64,000 nt of DNA from Neoalteromonas facilis (GTDB lineage: Bacteria > Pseudomonadota > Gammaproteobacteria > Enterobacterales > Alteromonadaceae). The stretch is taken from positions 1,054,001 to 1,118,000 of the forward strand of contig NZ_PEAY01000001.1 in assembly GCF_002807665.1 (NCBI RefSeq). The letters are read 5' to 3'. The notes under the pieces were generated by a model. That model ran no database searches. It was not told where the DNA came from and saw only the letters and a program-made list of their open reading frames with translations. Position 1 is the stretch's first letter. Each line of letters begins with the position of its first letter. Of the stretch, positions 45,365 to 55,183 are shown piece by piece. Made by a program: the position numbers and the translations under genes.

Positions 45365-46967
45365 TCGCTATATTGCATTGCCATTGCTGTTGCTGCTCAG
45401 TGGATGTAACCCACATAGTTCAACGCTTGGAACAAATAGCGGAGTAGTGTTTTGCTCAGAGAGCGACCCAACGACATTTAATCCGCAACTGGATACGTCA
45501 GGCACTACTGCAGATGCTACCGCTCACCAGATATACGACCGCTTGCTAGACTTCGATACCGACACAGGTAATCTTATGCCAGCGCTAGCCGATAGCTGGC
45601 TAATCAGTGACGACGGTTTAGTGTATACCTTTCAATTGCAACGAAACGTGCAGTTCCATGCCACTGAATACTTTACGCCAACACGCAGTTTTAATGCGAA
45701 TGATGTTTTGTTTAGCATCAACCGTTGGCGACAACAAGAGCATCCGTTTCACTCTGTATCGGGCGGCCGTTACCCGTATTTTCAAAGCCTGGATTTGGCG
45801 GACAACATTGCCGATGTAAAACGGATCAACGGATACCGCGTTGAAATTCATTTACATAAGCCGGATTCTTCATTTTTAGCCAACTTAGCAACCGATTTTG
45901 CCGTTATTTTGTCAGAGGAATATGCCCTTCAGTTATTGCAAAGCGGCAACCCTGAGATGATTGACAAACAGCCAATTGGCACCGGTCCTTATCGTTTTGT
46001 CGCCTACCGTCCCAATCACTTTGTACGTTTTGAAAGCCATTCTGACTATTGGCGAGAATCTGTTTCAAACAAGCACTTGGTTTTTGATATCACGCCCAAG
46101 AGTGCTTTACGCTTGGCAAAGCTGATTACCGGTGAATGCGATATTTCAGTATTTCCAGCGCAAAGTGAGCTTGACACTATCAGGGAAAATGAAGAGCTTT
46201 CCCTACTGGAACGTCCGGGGTTGAACGTTGGCTTTTGGGCTTTCAATACGCAGAAACCCCCTTTTGATAATCCCAATGTCCGTCGCGCACTCGCAATGGC
46301 TATCGACAAGAACACCCTGTTAGATACGGTCTATTTTGGTAGCGCCAAACGCGCCACCAGTATCCTTCCCCCCACATCTTGGGCCTATCAAAGCAGTGCT
46401 GATGACATCAACTACAATCCAGTTCAAGCGGAACGTTTGTTGCGCGCTTCGGGTATTCAACCGGGCTTTAGAATGACGCTATGGGCCATGCCCGTTCAAC
46501 GTGCGTACAATCCCAATGCAATGAAGATGGCCCGTCTGATGCAGTCGTATTTGGCTGACGTTGGTGTCAATGCCACTATCGTGAGTTACGACTGGACCAC
46601 CTTCCGTAACAACCTTCAACAAGGTATGCACGATTCTGTACTGATTGGTTGGTCAGCAGACAACGTAGATCCAGATAACTTCTACCGTCCGTTATTGACC
46701 TGTAGCGCGATTCCAAGTGGAACTAATCGTGCCATGTGGTGTAACGAAGGTTACGACGATCTAATTGAACAAGCGCTTCTGGTGAACGACAACGATCGCC
46801 GCAAACAGCTCTATGCTCAAGCCAATCGAATGTTGTATGAAGAAATGCCACTCATGCCTATTGCTCATGCTTTCAGATATCAAGCGCAAAGACGCAGTAT
46901 TGAAAACGTGACCATCAATACATTTGGTGGTGTTAGATTGGGGGCGGTCGTTAAAAACAATGATTAA
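45357..46967 (+). CDS. sapA: Peptide ABC transporter substrate-binding lipoprotein SapA
   Basis: A 536-residue SBP family 5 protein. The signal LPLLLLLSGC gives a lipobox Cys near residue 17, so it is lipid-anchored in the periplasm. Family signature: YDRLLDFDTDTGNLMPALADSW near 60-80. The SapABCDF system imports peptides, including antimicrobial peptides in some pathogens. The start at 45357 overlaps the pspF stop, implying that the sap genes are co-expressed with pspF. Confidence 0.92.
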   Translation: MLNRYIALPLLLLLSGCNPHSSTLGTNSGVVFCSESDPTTFNPQLDTSGTTADATAHQIYDRLLDFDTDTGNLMPALADSWLISDDGLVYTFQLQRNVQFHATEYFTPTRSFNANDVLFSINRWRQQEHPFHSVSGGRYPYFQSLDLADNIADVKRINGYRVEIHLHKPDSSFLANLATDFAVILSEEYALQLLQSGNPEMIDKQPIGTGPYRFVAYRPNHFVRFESHSDYWRESVSNKHLVFDITPKSALRLAKLITGECDISVFPAQSELDTIRENEELSLLERPGLNVGFWAFNTQKPPFDNPNVRRALAMAIDKNTLLDTVYFGSAKRATSILPPTSWAYQSSADDINYNPVQAERLLRASGIQPGFRMTLWAMPVQRAYNPNAMKMARLMQSYLADVGVNATIVSYDWTTFRNNLQQGMHDSVLIGWSADNVDPDNFYRPLLTCSAIPSGTNRAMWCNEGYDDLIEQALLVNDNDRRKQLYAQANRMLYEEMPLMPIAHAFRYQAQRRSIENVTINTFGGVRLGAVVKNND

Positions 46968-47970
46968 GATCCTGTTACGTTACCTCAATCTATTAGTCAT
47001 AACCTTGTTAGTATTGACTGTGTTTTCATTTGGCCTCGCGTTTTTGTTTCCGGGCGACCCGTACACCAATTTAACAGGGTTGACCGATACTGCAGGTAAA
47101 CAGGCATTTCATGCATTGAGTGCTTTTGACGCGTTCAAACAATACATTGGCGCCGTTGTTGATGGGCAATGGGGCCAAAGTTCAATGACCGGGCAACCGC
47201 TGTATGAAGAAATAACCAAAACCCTACCTGCAACACTGGAGTTAAGCCTATATGCGCTGTTATTGGCGCTTTTCGTTGGATTACCGTGTGGTTTTTGGGC
47301 AGGCCTGAAGCCTCACAAGAGTGTCGACTATTCGGTGCTCGGGGTCAGTGCCGTGATGTATTCTTTCCCTGTATTCTGGCTCGCCATGTTATTTGTTCTG
47401 GTGTTCAGTTTAGAATTGGGTTTACTTCCGATGTCAGGGCGGATCAATCTGTTAATGGACGTGCCAGAGAACACTGGGTTTATCCTGCTGGATATTTATT
47501 TGGCGGAGGATATTGATCGCTCAGTCGCATTTAGTAATGCACTTAAGCACCTCGTTCTGCCAACGGTATCAGTATCCATTATCACTATGGCTACAATCAT
47601 TCGTGCCGTTAGGCGATCCACGCTAGAGGTTATGCGCAAACCCTACATCATCGCGGCGCAATCAAGAGGCTTAAGCAACACGCAGATTTTCCTCAAACAC
47701 GGTTTTCGTAATGCGTTGTTACCGATATTGCCCATTTTAGCTATGCAGGTCACAACGATCATTACCAACGTTATGATCGTCGAATCAATATTCTCGTGGC
47801 CAGGTATCGGCAATTGGCTTTTGCAGGCGATTTACCAGCAAGATTACCCCGCGATTCGAGCAGGAATGCTAGCTGTAGCCGGTGCTGTTGTAATGGTTAC
47901 TATATTTATTGAATTGCTGAATCGCATGATTGATCCAAGCAGGGAGAAGTTTGAACGTGTCACGATTTGA
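46960..47970 (+). CDS. sapB: SapB ABC-transporter permease
   Basis: A 336-residue inner-membrane permease of the DppB/OppB type with about six helices and the EAA loop region (ARGLSNTQIFLKHGFRNALLP, split: QSRGLSNTQIFLKHGFRNA). The start at 46960 overlaps the sapA stop by eight bases; an earlier in-frame ATG lies inside sapA. Confidence 0.92.
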   Translation: MIKILLRYLNLLVITLLVLTVFSFGLAFLFPGDPYTNLTGLTDTAGKQAFHALSAFDAFKQYIGAVVDGQWGQSSMTGQPLYEEITKTLPATLELSLYALLLALFVGLPCGFWAGLKPHKSVDYSVLGVSAVMYSFPVFWLAMLFVLVFSLELGLLPMSGRINLLMDVPENTGFILLDIYLAEDIDRSVAFSNALKHLVLPTVSVSIITMATIIRAVRRSTLEVMRKPYIIAAQSRGLSNTQIFLKHGFRNALLPILPILAMQVTTIITNVMIVESIFSWPGIGNWLLQAIYQQDYPAIRAGMLAVAGAVVMVTIFIELLNRMIDPSREKFERVTI

Positions 47971-48850
47971 CCTTTATCAAGACGAGCCACACCCCTCTCC
48001 CTGGCAGCAAACGTGGCGAGAGTTCAAGGACAGTCATGTCGCCATGACGGGTGTTCTGATGCTTGGACTATTCGCGCTAATCGCTGTCATTGGTCCGCTC
48101 ATTACCCCTTATGATCCCCTGTTACAAAATACGGATACGACGCTAATTCCTCCTTCGTGGGATCCCAGTGGTACTGTACGGTACATCTTGGGCACCGATG
48201 CATTAGGGCGTGATTTGTTTTCTCGTTTGATCCATGGCGCACAAGTCACCTTTGGAACCAGTGTCATGCTAGTTCTCGTTGCGATGTTAATTGGTGTCGC
48301 AATAGGCGTAATGGCGGGCATGAGTGATGGTGTAAGAGCGAGCGTTATCAATCACCTTCTTGACGCTTTGATGGTGATCCCTACATTACTGCTTGCCATT
48401 ATCATTGTTGCGATCTTAGGCACAGGCTTGGTCAATAGCATGTGGGCCATTACGTTAGCCTTGATACCACATTTCGTGCACCACACTCGCAATACTGTGC
48501 GCGAGCTAATGAAAAAAGAATTCATTATCGCAACTAAGCTCGATGGCGCGAGCAAAACGCATATTTTTTTCTATTCACTGTTACCTAACATGATTGAGAT
48601 GCTAGTTGTACAGGGCACTATTGCGTTATCCATTGCAGTTCTCGATATCAGTGCATTGGGCTTTCTAAATCTGGGCGCACAAGGCTCAACAATTGAACTC
48701 GGCGCAATGCTCGCAGAAAGCTTGAATGTTGTTTATATTGCCCCTTGGAACATTGCACTCCCCGGATTGACAATATTCTTAATGGTTTTTTCCATTAATG
48801 TTGTCGGTGACGGCTTACGCGCAGCTTTGAATCGACGGTTGAGACACTAA
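47957..48850 (+). CDS. sapC: SapC ABC-transporter permease
   Basis: A 297-residue permease (E. coli 296) with the OppC/DppC N-terminal motif, LGTDALGRDLFSRLIHGA near 80-100, and the EAA loop ATKLDGASKTHIFFYSLLPN. The GTG at 47957 is chosen: AGGGAG precedes it at good spacing and it overlaps the sapB stop by 14 bases. Confidence 0.9.
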   Translation: MSRFDLYQDEPHPSPWQQTWREFKDSHVAMTGVLMLGLFALIAVIGPLITPYDPLLQNTDTTLIPPSWDPSGTVRYILGTDALGRDLFSRLIHGAQVTFGTSVMLVLVAMLIGVAIGVMAGMSDGVRASVINHLLDALMVIPTLLLAIIIVAILGTGLVNSMWAITLALIPHFVHHTRNTVRELMKKEFIIATKLDGASKTHIFFYSLLPNMIEMLVVQGTIALSIAVLDISALGFLNLGAQGSTIELGAMLAESLNVVYIAPWNIALPGLTIFLMVFSINVVGDGLRAALNRRLRH

Positions 48851-49845
48851 TGCCATTACTCGACATCAAAAACCTAACGCTCGACATCGATACCGAGAAC
48901 GGTTGGATAAAAGCACTGGATAAAGTCAATTTGACCGTCAAAGATGGTGAAATACAAGCGTTGGTGGGCGAATCTGGTTCGGGCAAAAGCCTGATTGTGA
49001 GGGCTATCTCTGGCGGACTGCCGCAGCAAATGCGCTTAACCGCTGACCGCCTTACTTGGCGGGGTGATAACCTTCTTGCGATGACCAGCGCAGAACGACG
49101 GGAAATCATGCGACGCGACATTGCTGTAGTATACCAAGACCCACTTGCTACGTTAGACCCCACCGTTTCGCTAGGTGAGCAACTTGAAGAGAGTGTGCCG
49201 CATGAATTTGTTGGGAGTGGATGGTTCTGGCAAAAGGCACAGCAACGTCGCAAAATTGCGATACAATTGGTACACAAAGTCGGCATTAAAGATCATGTTA
49301 GCGTTTTGCGTGCATACCCGCACCAAATCACCAACGATATTGGTCAGAAATTTATGATTGCCATGGCTCTTGTGTCACAGCCCGCTCTATTAATTGCCGA
49401 TGATCCTACGCGGGGAATGGAAGCGACAACTAAAACCCAGATACTGAAGTTATTTAAACGACTGAACCAAACCAAAGGCTTAAGTATTCTGTTTGTTGGA
49501 CATGATTTACTCGCCATTTCTAGCATGGCTGACTCGATGACGGTGTTATACAGCGGGCAAACCGTAGAATCAGGCCCTTTAAAGCATTTACAGAAACGGC
49601 CTTTGCACCCGTACACCAAAGCACTCTTAGACAGTGCGCCGAGCTTTCGAGCCGACTTGGCCCCAAAATCTCCCTTGGTTACGTTACCTGGAACCATTCC
49701 AACACTGCAGCATTTGCCAATTGGTTGCCGTCTAGGCCCGCGCTGTAGCCGTGCTCAGAAGACCTGTGTTCAAACGCCGAATGTGCGTAAAATTCATGAC
49801 CATGAATACAGTTGTCATTTTCCTTTGCATACGAAAATAACATGA
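48850..49845 (+). CDS. sapD: SapD ABC-transporter ATP-binding protein
   Basis: A 331-residue ATPase with Walker A GESGSGKS (about 39-46). As in E. coli SapD, the LSGGQ signature is degenerate (TNDIGQKFMIAMAL). Walker B reads LLIADDPT, so the catalytic Glu is replaced by Asp. The C-terminal oligopeptide-transporter tail IGCRLGPRCSRAQKTC with four Cys is present. In E. coli SapD also supports Trk potassium uptake. Confidence 0.92.
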   Translation: MPLLDIKNLTLDIDTENGWIKALDKVNLTVKDGEIQALVGESGSGKSLIVRAISGGLPQQMRLTADRLTWRGDNLLAMTSAERREIMRRDIAVVYQDPLATLDPTVSLGEQLEESVPHEFVGSGWFWQKAQQRRKIAIQLVHKVGIKDHVSVLRAYPHQITNDIGQKFMIAMALVSQPALLIADDPTRGMEATTKTQILKLFKRLNQTKGLSILFVGHDLLAISSMADSMTVLYSGQTVESGPLKHLQKRPLHPYTKALLDSAPSFRADLAPKSPLVTLPGTIPTLQHLPIGCRLGPRCSRAQKTCVQTPNVRKIHDHEYSCHFPLHTKIT

Positions 49846-50660
49846 ATACATTACTCTCCGCGCGCGCACTGACGTTTAACCCCAAACGACGCTCCTTTTT
49901 TGAGCGCGACTCTGGCAAAGCGTTCGTATTAGGCCCTATCGACTTATCAATAGAGCGCGCCGAAACCGTAGCGATCATTGGCGGAAACCGTTCAGGTAAA
50001 TCTGTTTTAGCGAAATTATTATGTGGTGCTTTAGCGCCAACATCTGGTGAGATTGTCTTCCATCAAGACCCCTCTCAAAGTGAGGGAAGTATGAGCGGAA
50101 AAGAGCAACAGCAATGGCAAAACAGCCAGGTTCGCATGATATTTCAACGCAGCTCTGAATCACTTAACCCCGCGCTTACGATTGGGGGTATTCTGCAAGA
50201 GCCCCTAAAATTAAACACTCAATTGTCAGCGGCTGAAATCGATGAGCGTATTGAACAAACATTGATCCAAGTTGGGTTATTACGTGAACACTACTTTTTT
50301 TATCCGCATATGCTGTCTGATGGACAACAACAACGCGTAGCAATGGCCAGAGCGCTCATCTTGAATCCTAGCATTATCGTAGCGGATGAACCCTTTGCAG
50401 CGCTTGATCCCTCTGTACGCTCACAAACAGTCAACATGATCCTGCGATTACAACGTGAGCTAGGTTTATCGTTCGTTTTCATCAGCCATAACCTTGGCAT
50501 CGTTAGACATATCGCCGATAGAATGATCGTATTAGAAAATGGGCAAATTGTAGAATCAGGAAAAACGGATACGCTTTTTCGCTGGCCAAAGCACGACGTA
50601 ACCAAGAAATTGATATCTGCTCACCAATCATTACTGCCTCAGTCTCAACGTCAAAAATAA
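49842..50660 (+). CDS. sapF: SapF ABC-transporter ATP-binding protein
   Basis: A 272-residue ATPase with Walker A GGNRSGKS, signature LSDGQQQRVAMARAL and Walker B IIVADEPFAALD, all compatible with activity, so SapF is likely the main hydrolysing partner of SapD. The ATG at 49842 overlaps the sapD stop (ATGA). It is the last gene of the sap operon; the following region has an imperfect hairpin (AGCTG..CGTTCT / AGAACG..CAGCT, 50680-50714) without a T-run. Confidence 0.92.
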   Translation: MNTLLSARALTFNPKRRSFFERDSGKAFVLGPIDLSIERAETVAIIGGNRSGKSVLAKLLCGALAPTSGEIVFHQDPSQSEGSMSGKEQQQWQNSQVRMIFQRSSESLNPALTIGGILQEPLKLNTQLSAAEIDERIEQTLIQVGLLREHYFFYPHMLSDGQQQRVAMARALILNPSIIVADEPFAALDPSVRSQTVNMILRLQRELGLSFVFISHNLGIVRHIADRMIVLENGQIVESGKTDTLFRWPKHDVTKKLISAHQSLLPQSQRQK

Positions 50661-50842
50661 CCCCTATCTAATTGATAAAAGCTGTTTACGTTCTAATTAG
50701 AGAACGATGCAGCTAATTTACCTCAAAGTAAACTGAACATTTCTCACTGAACACGTTTAATAGAAGAGATGCCCTCCCCTTTTAACGTCATACATCACAA
50801 AATCATGTGAATACTTGCATATAACAGGGGGTACAACATCAA

Positions 50843-50975
50843 GCGTTTGGCGTTTGGCGTTTGGCGTTTGGCGTTTGGCGTTTGGCGTTTGGCGTTTGGC
50901 GTTTGGCGTTTGGCGTTTGGCGTTTGGCGTTTGGCGTTTGGCGTTTGGCGTTTGGCGTTTGGCGTTTGGCGTTTG
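50843..50975. repeat. Perfect heptanucleotide tandem array, 19 copies of GCGTTTG
   Basis: Positions 50843-50975 are exactly 19 uninterrupted copies of the 7-mer GCGTTTG (133 bases) with no mismatch. The array lies in the 407-bp gap (50661-51067) between convergent sapF and a small periplasmic protein gene. Open frames crossing it (QTPNAKR or VWRLAFG repeats) are a trivial result of a 7-base unit and are not called as genes. The rest of the gap holds only the imperfect hairpin at 50680-50714. Confidence 0.97.
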
Positions 50976-51067
50976 CACACAGTGTAATTCGACCATTTTA
51001 GATAACAATTTTATTCTAGCCTAAATACACTATGTGCAATTCCATTTTGCTTAACGCTGAGGGTGTT

Positions 51068-51436
51068 TTATTGCTTAGCCGTTAGCAAGCCTGCTTCGAG
51101 TATGGATGCCTCTCCATCCTTCAACAAACTAACGTTATGACGCTGATCGACCAAACAAACCACTCTGGATAGGTTTGATTCTTCAACCTTTAAAACGATC
51201 CTTACACTGGCTCCCAGTCCATCATGCCAACTAAGTCGACTTACTGGTCGGTGCCATTCCACGCGATTGTTGATAGCTACAATGGCTTCCTCACCATAAG
51301 TTTCAACCGCAGCCTGTGAACATAACGTTACTGCGCTCTGTTTAAGCTGTGTTTGGCTAATTTTTGACTGCGCCCAAGTTGGTAACGAAGTTAATAAAAG
51401 TAATCCGGTAATACCTAAAATGCCCAAACGATTCAT
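51068..51436 (-). CDS. Small periplasmic protein of unknown function
   Basis: A 122-residue protein with a clear signal peptide (cleavage near TWAQ, about 22). The mature part is about 100 residues with two Cys (C38 and C93) that could form a disulfide. No family recognised. GAGGCGTCATG gives a ribosome-binding site. It is divergent from the HxlR regulator and shares a 113-bp control region with it. Confidence 0.7.
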   Translation of the reverse strand: MNRLGILGITGLLLLTSLPTWAQSKISQTQLKQSAVTLCSQAAVETYGEEAIVAINNRVEWHRPVSRLSWHDGLGASVRIVLKVEESNLSRVVCLVDQRHNVSLLKDGEASILEAGLLTAKQ

Positions 51437-51465
51437 GACGCCTCCTTGTTGGCTATATTGAGTTT

Positions 51466-51504
51466 CATTTTGGAACCTTGATTATTGGTTGCAAAATGGA
51501 ACCT
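51466..51504. promoter_or_regulatory. Repeated element in the divergent hxlR-type control region
   Basis: CATTTTGGAACCT (51466-51478) and CAAAATGGAACCT (51492-51504) are two 13-base copies 26 bases apart, differing only at three central positions. Their outer parts CATTTTG/CAAAATG also form an inverted repeat. They lie 46-84 bases upstream of the regulator, a candidate autoregulatory operator. Confidence 0.5.
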
Positions 51505-51549
51505 GTCAAGTATTCTTATAAAATAATATTTTTATACGGTAAGTTTTGT

Positions 51550-52074
51550 ATGCGTTGGGAAGACATCAGTGAGCAAACCTGCTCCATTGCAAAAGCTTCT
51601 TCTGTCTTTGGTGATCGATGGACACTACTCATCGTTCGTCAATTGTTTTTGGGCCTTAGACGCTTCTCGGATATACAGAAATCATTGGGCATTACGAAGC
51701 ACCGACTGACCGATCGCTTGAATCGTTTAATTGAAGAGGGATTAGTGTTTAAGCATCTCTATGATGATAAATACAATCGCTTTGATTACCGCTTAACGGA
51801 AAAAGGACTCGACCTATATCCAGTGCTTATCACGCTGGCTCAATGGGGCGACAAATGGATGTGTGATGGCGATGGGATCCCGATGCAATATGAACATCAA
51901 GAATGCGGCAATATGATGACACCAACGCTGTGTTGCTCTTGTTGCAATAAACCTTTAAATCTTAACAATATGAAACTAAAAGTGGGGCCCGGAATTGCAG
52001 CCAAACATGCTCGCGGAGACATGAGTGAAGGTGACCAAATGTTGTATAAGCGATTGATTAATGAAGAAGGTTAA
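51550..52074 (+). CDS. HxlR family transcriptional regulator
   Basis: A 174-residue winged-helix regulator. The HxlR core spans about 8-105 with CSIAKASSVFGDRWTLLIVR and KHRLTDRLNRLIEEGLV. The C-terminal extension carries C105, C119, C128, C129, C131 and C132, as in a longer HxlR subgroup, and might bind metal or sense redox state (inference). The start at 51550 matches the family N-terminus; upstream in-frame codons cover the operator-like repeats. Confidence 0.88.
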   Translation: MRWEDISEQTCSIAKASSVFGDRWTLLIVRQLFLGLRRFSDIQKSLGITKHRLTDRLNRLIEEGLVFKHLYDDKYNRFDYRLTEKGLDLYPVLITLAQWGDKWMCDGDGIPMQYEHQECGNMMTPTLCCSCCNKPLNLNNMKLKVGPGIAAKHARGDMSEGDQMLYKRLINEEG

Positions 52075-52197
52075 ACACCCATAAACGTTATCGCTAAAGC
52101 ACATTTGAGCGCGAGGAGTTACGGTATAAATTTTTCCCATAATCCCTGCTGAATCTATTGGGAGAACACATTAAATGGAAAGTCTATTAATTTGATT

Positions 52198-52222
52198 GTG
52201 AGGGATAAAGCCTACCCCTCAC
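52198..52222 (-). terminator. Hairpin downstream of oadB
   Basis: Perfect 7-bp stem GTGAGGG / CCCTCAC with an 11-base loop, 29 bases past the oadB stop. No T-run follows on the minus strand, so it may protect the 3' end rather than terminate. Nothing else is visible in 52075-52250. Confidence 0.4.
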
Positions 52223-52250
52223 TTATATGCTAAGTAATGCAAGGGTATCT

Positions 52251-53381
52251 TTACCCCACTAAAGATAACAAGATCCCAGCGGCCACCGCGGAGCCGAGCA
52301 CGCCAGCAACGTTGGGGCCCATTGCATGCATCAGCAGGAAATTATGCGGATTCGACTCTAACCCCACTTTATTGACTACGCGAGCGGCCATGGGAACAGC
52401 GCTAACACCTGCTGCACCGATCAATGGGTTGATAGAGCCACCGCTCAACTTACTCATGACTTTCGCCATCAACACACCTGCAGCCGTGCCAATTCCAAAT
52501 GCAATTGCACCAAGCGCTAAGATACCCAGCGTTTCAACCGTAAGAAATTTATCAGCAGACAACTTAGAGCCCACCGCTAGACCTAGGAAAATAGTAACAA
52601 TATTGATCAGCTCATTGCGTGCCGTATTGCTTAAACGATCCACTACTCCACATTCACGAAGTAGGTTCCCAAAACAAAACATACCGACTAAAGGGGTTGC
52701 TGTAGGCAGAAACAAAATTGTTAACAACAATACCGCCAATGGAAACAATATCTTTTCGCGCTGAGACACAACCCGCAATTGTTCCATCTTTATGGCACGC
52801 TCTTCAGGACTCGTCAGAGCCTTCATAATGGGTGGCTGAATAATCGGTACTAGTGCCATGTATGAATAGGCTGCAACCGCTATAGCACCGAGTAGATCAG
52901 GTGCTAATCTGGATGCCAGAAAGATTGCTGTAGGCCCATCAGCACCACCAATGATGGCTATCGCGGCTGCGTCTTTCAGGGTGAACTCAAAACCGGGAAC
53001 GGCGTTCAGAGCAATTGCGCCAAACAACGTTGCAAATATACCAAATTGGGCTGCTGCTCCTAGCAGCAACATTCTCGGGTTGGCAATCAATGCACCAAAG
53101 TCTGTCATGGCCCCAACGCCCATGAAGATCAGGAGTGGGAATACGCCAGTTTCAATACCGACCTCATAAATATAATGCAGTAGGCCACCCGCCTCTGAGA
53201 ATCCCGCTAACGGAATATTTGTGAGTAAAGCACCGAAACCAATGGGTACAAGTAGCAAGGGTTCAAATTTTCTGACGATCGCAAGGTATAGCAACAGTAA
53301 GCCAACCACCATCATAACCACTTGTCCAAGCGAAAAATGGGGAAGTGCTGTGCTTTGCCATAAGATCAATAATTTATCCAT
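52251..53381 (-). CDS. oadB: Oxaloacetate decarboxylase beta subunit (sodium pump)
   Basis: A 376-residue polytopic inner-membrane protein. Family motifs include [28 protein letters not shown] and the closing [20 protein letters not shown]. It decarboxylates carboxybiotin and exports Na+. It follows oadA after two bases, in the usual gamma-alpha-beta order. Confidence 0.95.
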   Translation of the reverse strand: MDKLLILWQSTALPHFSLGQVVMMVVGLLLLYLAIVRKFEPLLLVPIGFGALLTNIPLAGFSEAGGLLHYIYEVGIETGVFPLLIFMGVGAMTDFGALIANPRMLLLGAAAQFGIFATLFGAIALNAVPGFEFTLKDAAAIAIIGGADGPTAIFLASRLAPDLLGAIAVAAYSYMALVPIIQPPIMKALTSPEERAIKMEQLRVVSQREKILFPLAVLLLTILFLPTATPLVGMFCFGNLLRECGVVDRLSNTARNELINIVTIFLGLAVGSKLSADKFLTVETLGILALGAIAFGIGTAAGVLMAKVMSKLSGGSINPLIGAAGVSAVPMAARVVNKVGLESNPHNFLLMHAMGPNVAGVLGSAVAAGILLSLVG

Positions 53382-53383
53382 AA

Positions 53384-55168
53384 CTACATCACTATTAACG
53401 TTTGACCAGACTGAACCGTATCGCCTTCAGATATGGATATGAGTGACACTACGCCCGATATTGCACTTCTAACTTCAGTTTCCATTTTCATGGCTTCTAG
53501 AATGACAACAACGTCTCCCTCGTTAACCTGTTCACCGGGTTTTACTAATATCTTTAAAATATTGCCTGACAAAGGCGCGTTTACAGATTGACCTTCAGAT
53601 GACGTAGCGAGAGGCGTTTGCGATGCTGCTGGAGCAGCCACTTTAACATCTTGTAACTCACCACTTGACGCAACGGCAACATGATATAGGGTGCCGTTTA
53701 CATTCACATCATATGTCGCAGATTGATCTTTTGGCGAAGCGGTAGCTTGTGCAGTTGAATGCGCTGCAGCAGGCTCCTCTTTACTTGGCGCCGGTTCAAA
53801 AGCATCTTTGTTGCCTCGATTTTTAAGAAACTTCAACCCAACTTGTGGAAACAATGCGTACGTCAAGGTGTCATCCACAATCTCTTGAGCAAGACTAAAG
53901 GATTCTTCATTTGCTAATTGCTCAAGTTCTGACTGTAAATTACTCAGCTCAGGCGGAATATGATCTGCAGGACGGTCTGTAATCGGTTCAGCCCCCTCGA
54001 GGACGCGAGACTGTAATGCATTATTGACTGGTGCAGGTGTTGCACCATATTCTCCTTTGAGAACGCCTGCTGTTTCTTTGCTAATGCCTTTGTAGCGCTC
54101 GCCGGACAGTACGTTCATTACAGCTTGAGTACCCACAATCTGCGAAGTCGGCGTTACCAGTGGGATATAGCCTAAATCTTCTCTTACACGCGGAATTTCA
54201 GCTAAAACATCGGCAAATTTATCCTCTGCTCCCTGCTCTTTAAGCTGACTTTCCATATTCGTTAGCATACCGCCGGGCACTTGTGCCGATAAAATACGCG
54301 CATCAACCCCTTTAAGGCTGCCTTCAAACTTCGCATACTTTGCTCTGACCTCGCGGAAGTAATCAGCAATAGGCGCCAATGTGTCTAATGATATGCCGGT
54401 GTCTCTTTCGCTGTCTTGAAGAATAGCGACTATGGTTTCAGTCGCAGTATGGCCATAGGTCATACTCATAGGGGATATCGCAGTATCCAGCATATCAATG
54501 CCAGCATCGATTGCCTTCTGATAAGTTGCTGTACTTAGCCCCGTCGTAGCATGACACTGCATGGCGATTGGCACATCGACTGTTTGTTTGAGCTTTAAGA
54601 TCAAGGTTTCACACTCATAAGGCTTTAGTAGACCCGCCATATCTTTAATACAAATGGAATGGACCCCTAAATCCTCAAGTGCTTTTGCCATGTCCAGCCA
54701 CATGTCGAGGGTGTGCACCGGGCTAACGGTATAAGAAATTGTGCCTTGGGCATGTGCCCCGATATCAACGGCCGTCTTAATCGCCGTTTTTAAATTCCGC
54801 ACATCATTCATGGCATCGAATATACGAAACACATCCACACCATTTTGATGCGCGCGCTCAACAAATTTAGCGACAACATCATCAGCATAGTGTCGATAAC
54901 CTAGAAGGTTTTGCCCGCGTAACAACATCTGTTGACGCGTATTCGGCATAGCCGCTTTCAGCGCTCTAATACGCTCCCAGGGATCTTCTCCTAAATATCG
55001 AATACACGCATCAAACGTAGCCCCGCCCCACGATTCAACCGACCAATACCCTGCTTTATCGAGCTGTTCAGCAATAGGTAACATATCCTCTATTCGCATC
55101 CGTGTAGCCAATAATGACTGATGAGCATCTCTGAGCACCAACTCAGTTAACGCTAATGGCTTGCGCAT
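53384..55168 (-). CDS. oadA: Oxaloacetate decarboxylase alpha subunit (biotin protein)
   Basis: A 594-residue cytoplasmic subunit: carboxyltransferase TIM barrel (about 1-280, start [18 protein letters not shown]), conserved OadA/PycB domain (about 290-470), an Ala/Ser/Pro linker (about 470-515), and a biotinyl domain at the C-terminus with the biotin site EAMKMET. It transfers the carboxyl of oxaloacetate to biotin, giving pyruvate. Confidence 0.95.
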   Translation of the reverse strand: MRKPLALTELVLRDAHQSLLATRMRIEDMLPIAEQLDKAGYWSVESWGGATFDACIRYLGEDPWERIRALKAAMPNTRQQMLLRGQNLLGYRHYADDVVAKFVERAHQNGVDVFRIFDAMNDVRNLKTAIKTAVDIGAHAQGTISYTVSPVHTLDMWLDMAKALEDLGVHSICIKDMAGLLKPYECETLILKLKQTVDVPIAMQCHATTGLSTATYQKAIDAGIDMLDTAISPMSMTYGHTATETIVAILQDSERDTGISLDTLAPIADYFREVRAKYAKFEGSLKGVDARILSAQVPGGMLTNMESQLKEQGAEDKFADVLAEIPRVREDLGYIPLVTPTSQIVGTQAVMNVLSGERYKGISKETAGVLKGEYGATPAPVNNALQSRVLEGAEPITDRPADHIPPELSNLQSELEQLANEESFSLAQEIVDDTLTYALFPQVGLKFLKNRGNKDAFEPAPSKEEPAAAHSTAQATASPKDQSATYDVNVNGTLYHVAVASSGELQDVKVAAPAASQTPLATSSEGQSVNAPLSGNILKILVKPGEQVNEGDVVVILEAMKMETEVRSAISGVVSLISISEGDTVQSGQTLIVM

Positions 55169-55183
55169 AAAAACTCCTTGGAA

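Noticed and set aside
50843-50975. CRISPR array
   Set aside because: Units are 7 bases, contiguous and without spacers; no cas genes are nearby.
50757-51024. Open frames on both strands through the heptamer array (QTPNAKR and VWRLAFG repeats)
   Set aside because: A stop-free 7-base repeat gives open frames in all three phases; there is no ribosome-binding site or family support.
52237-52764. 175-codon + strand frame opposite oadB
   Set aside because: Shadow of a strongly supported membrane protein gene; no start signal or homology.
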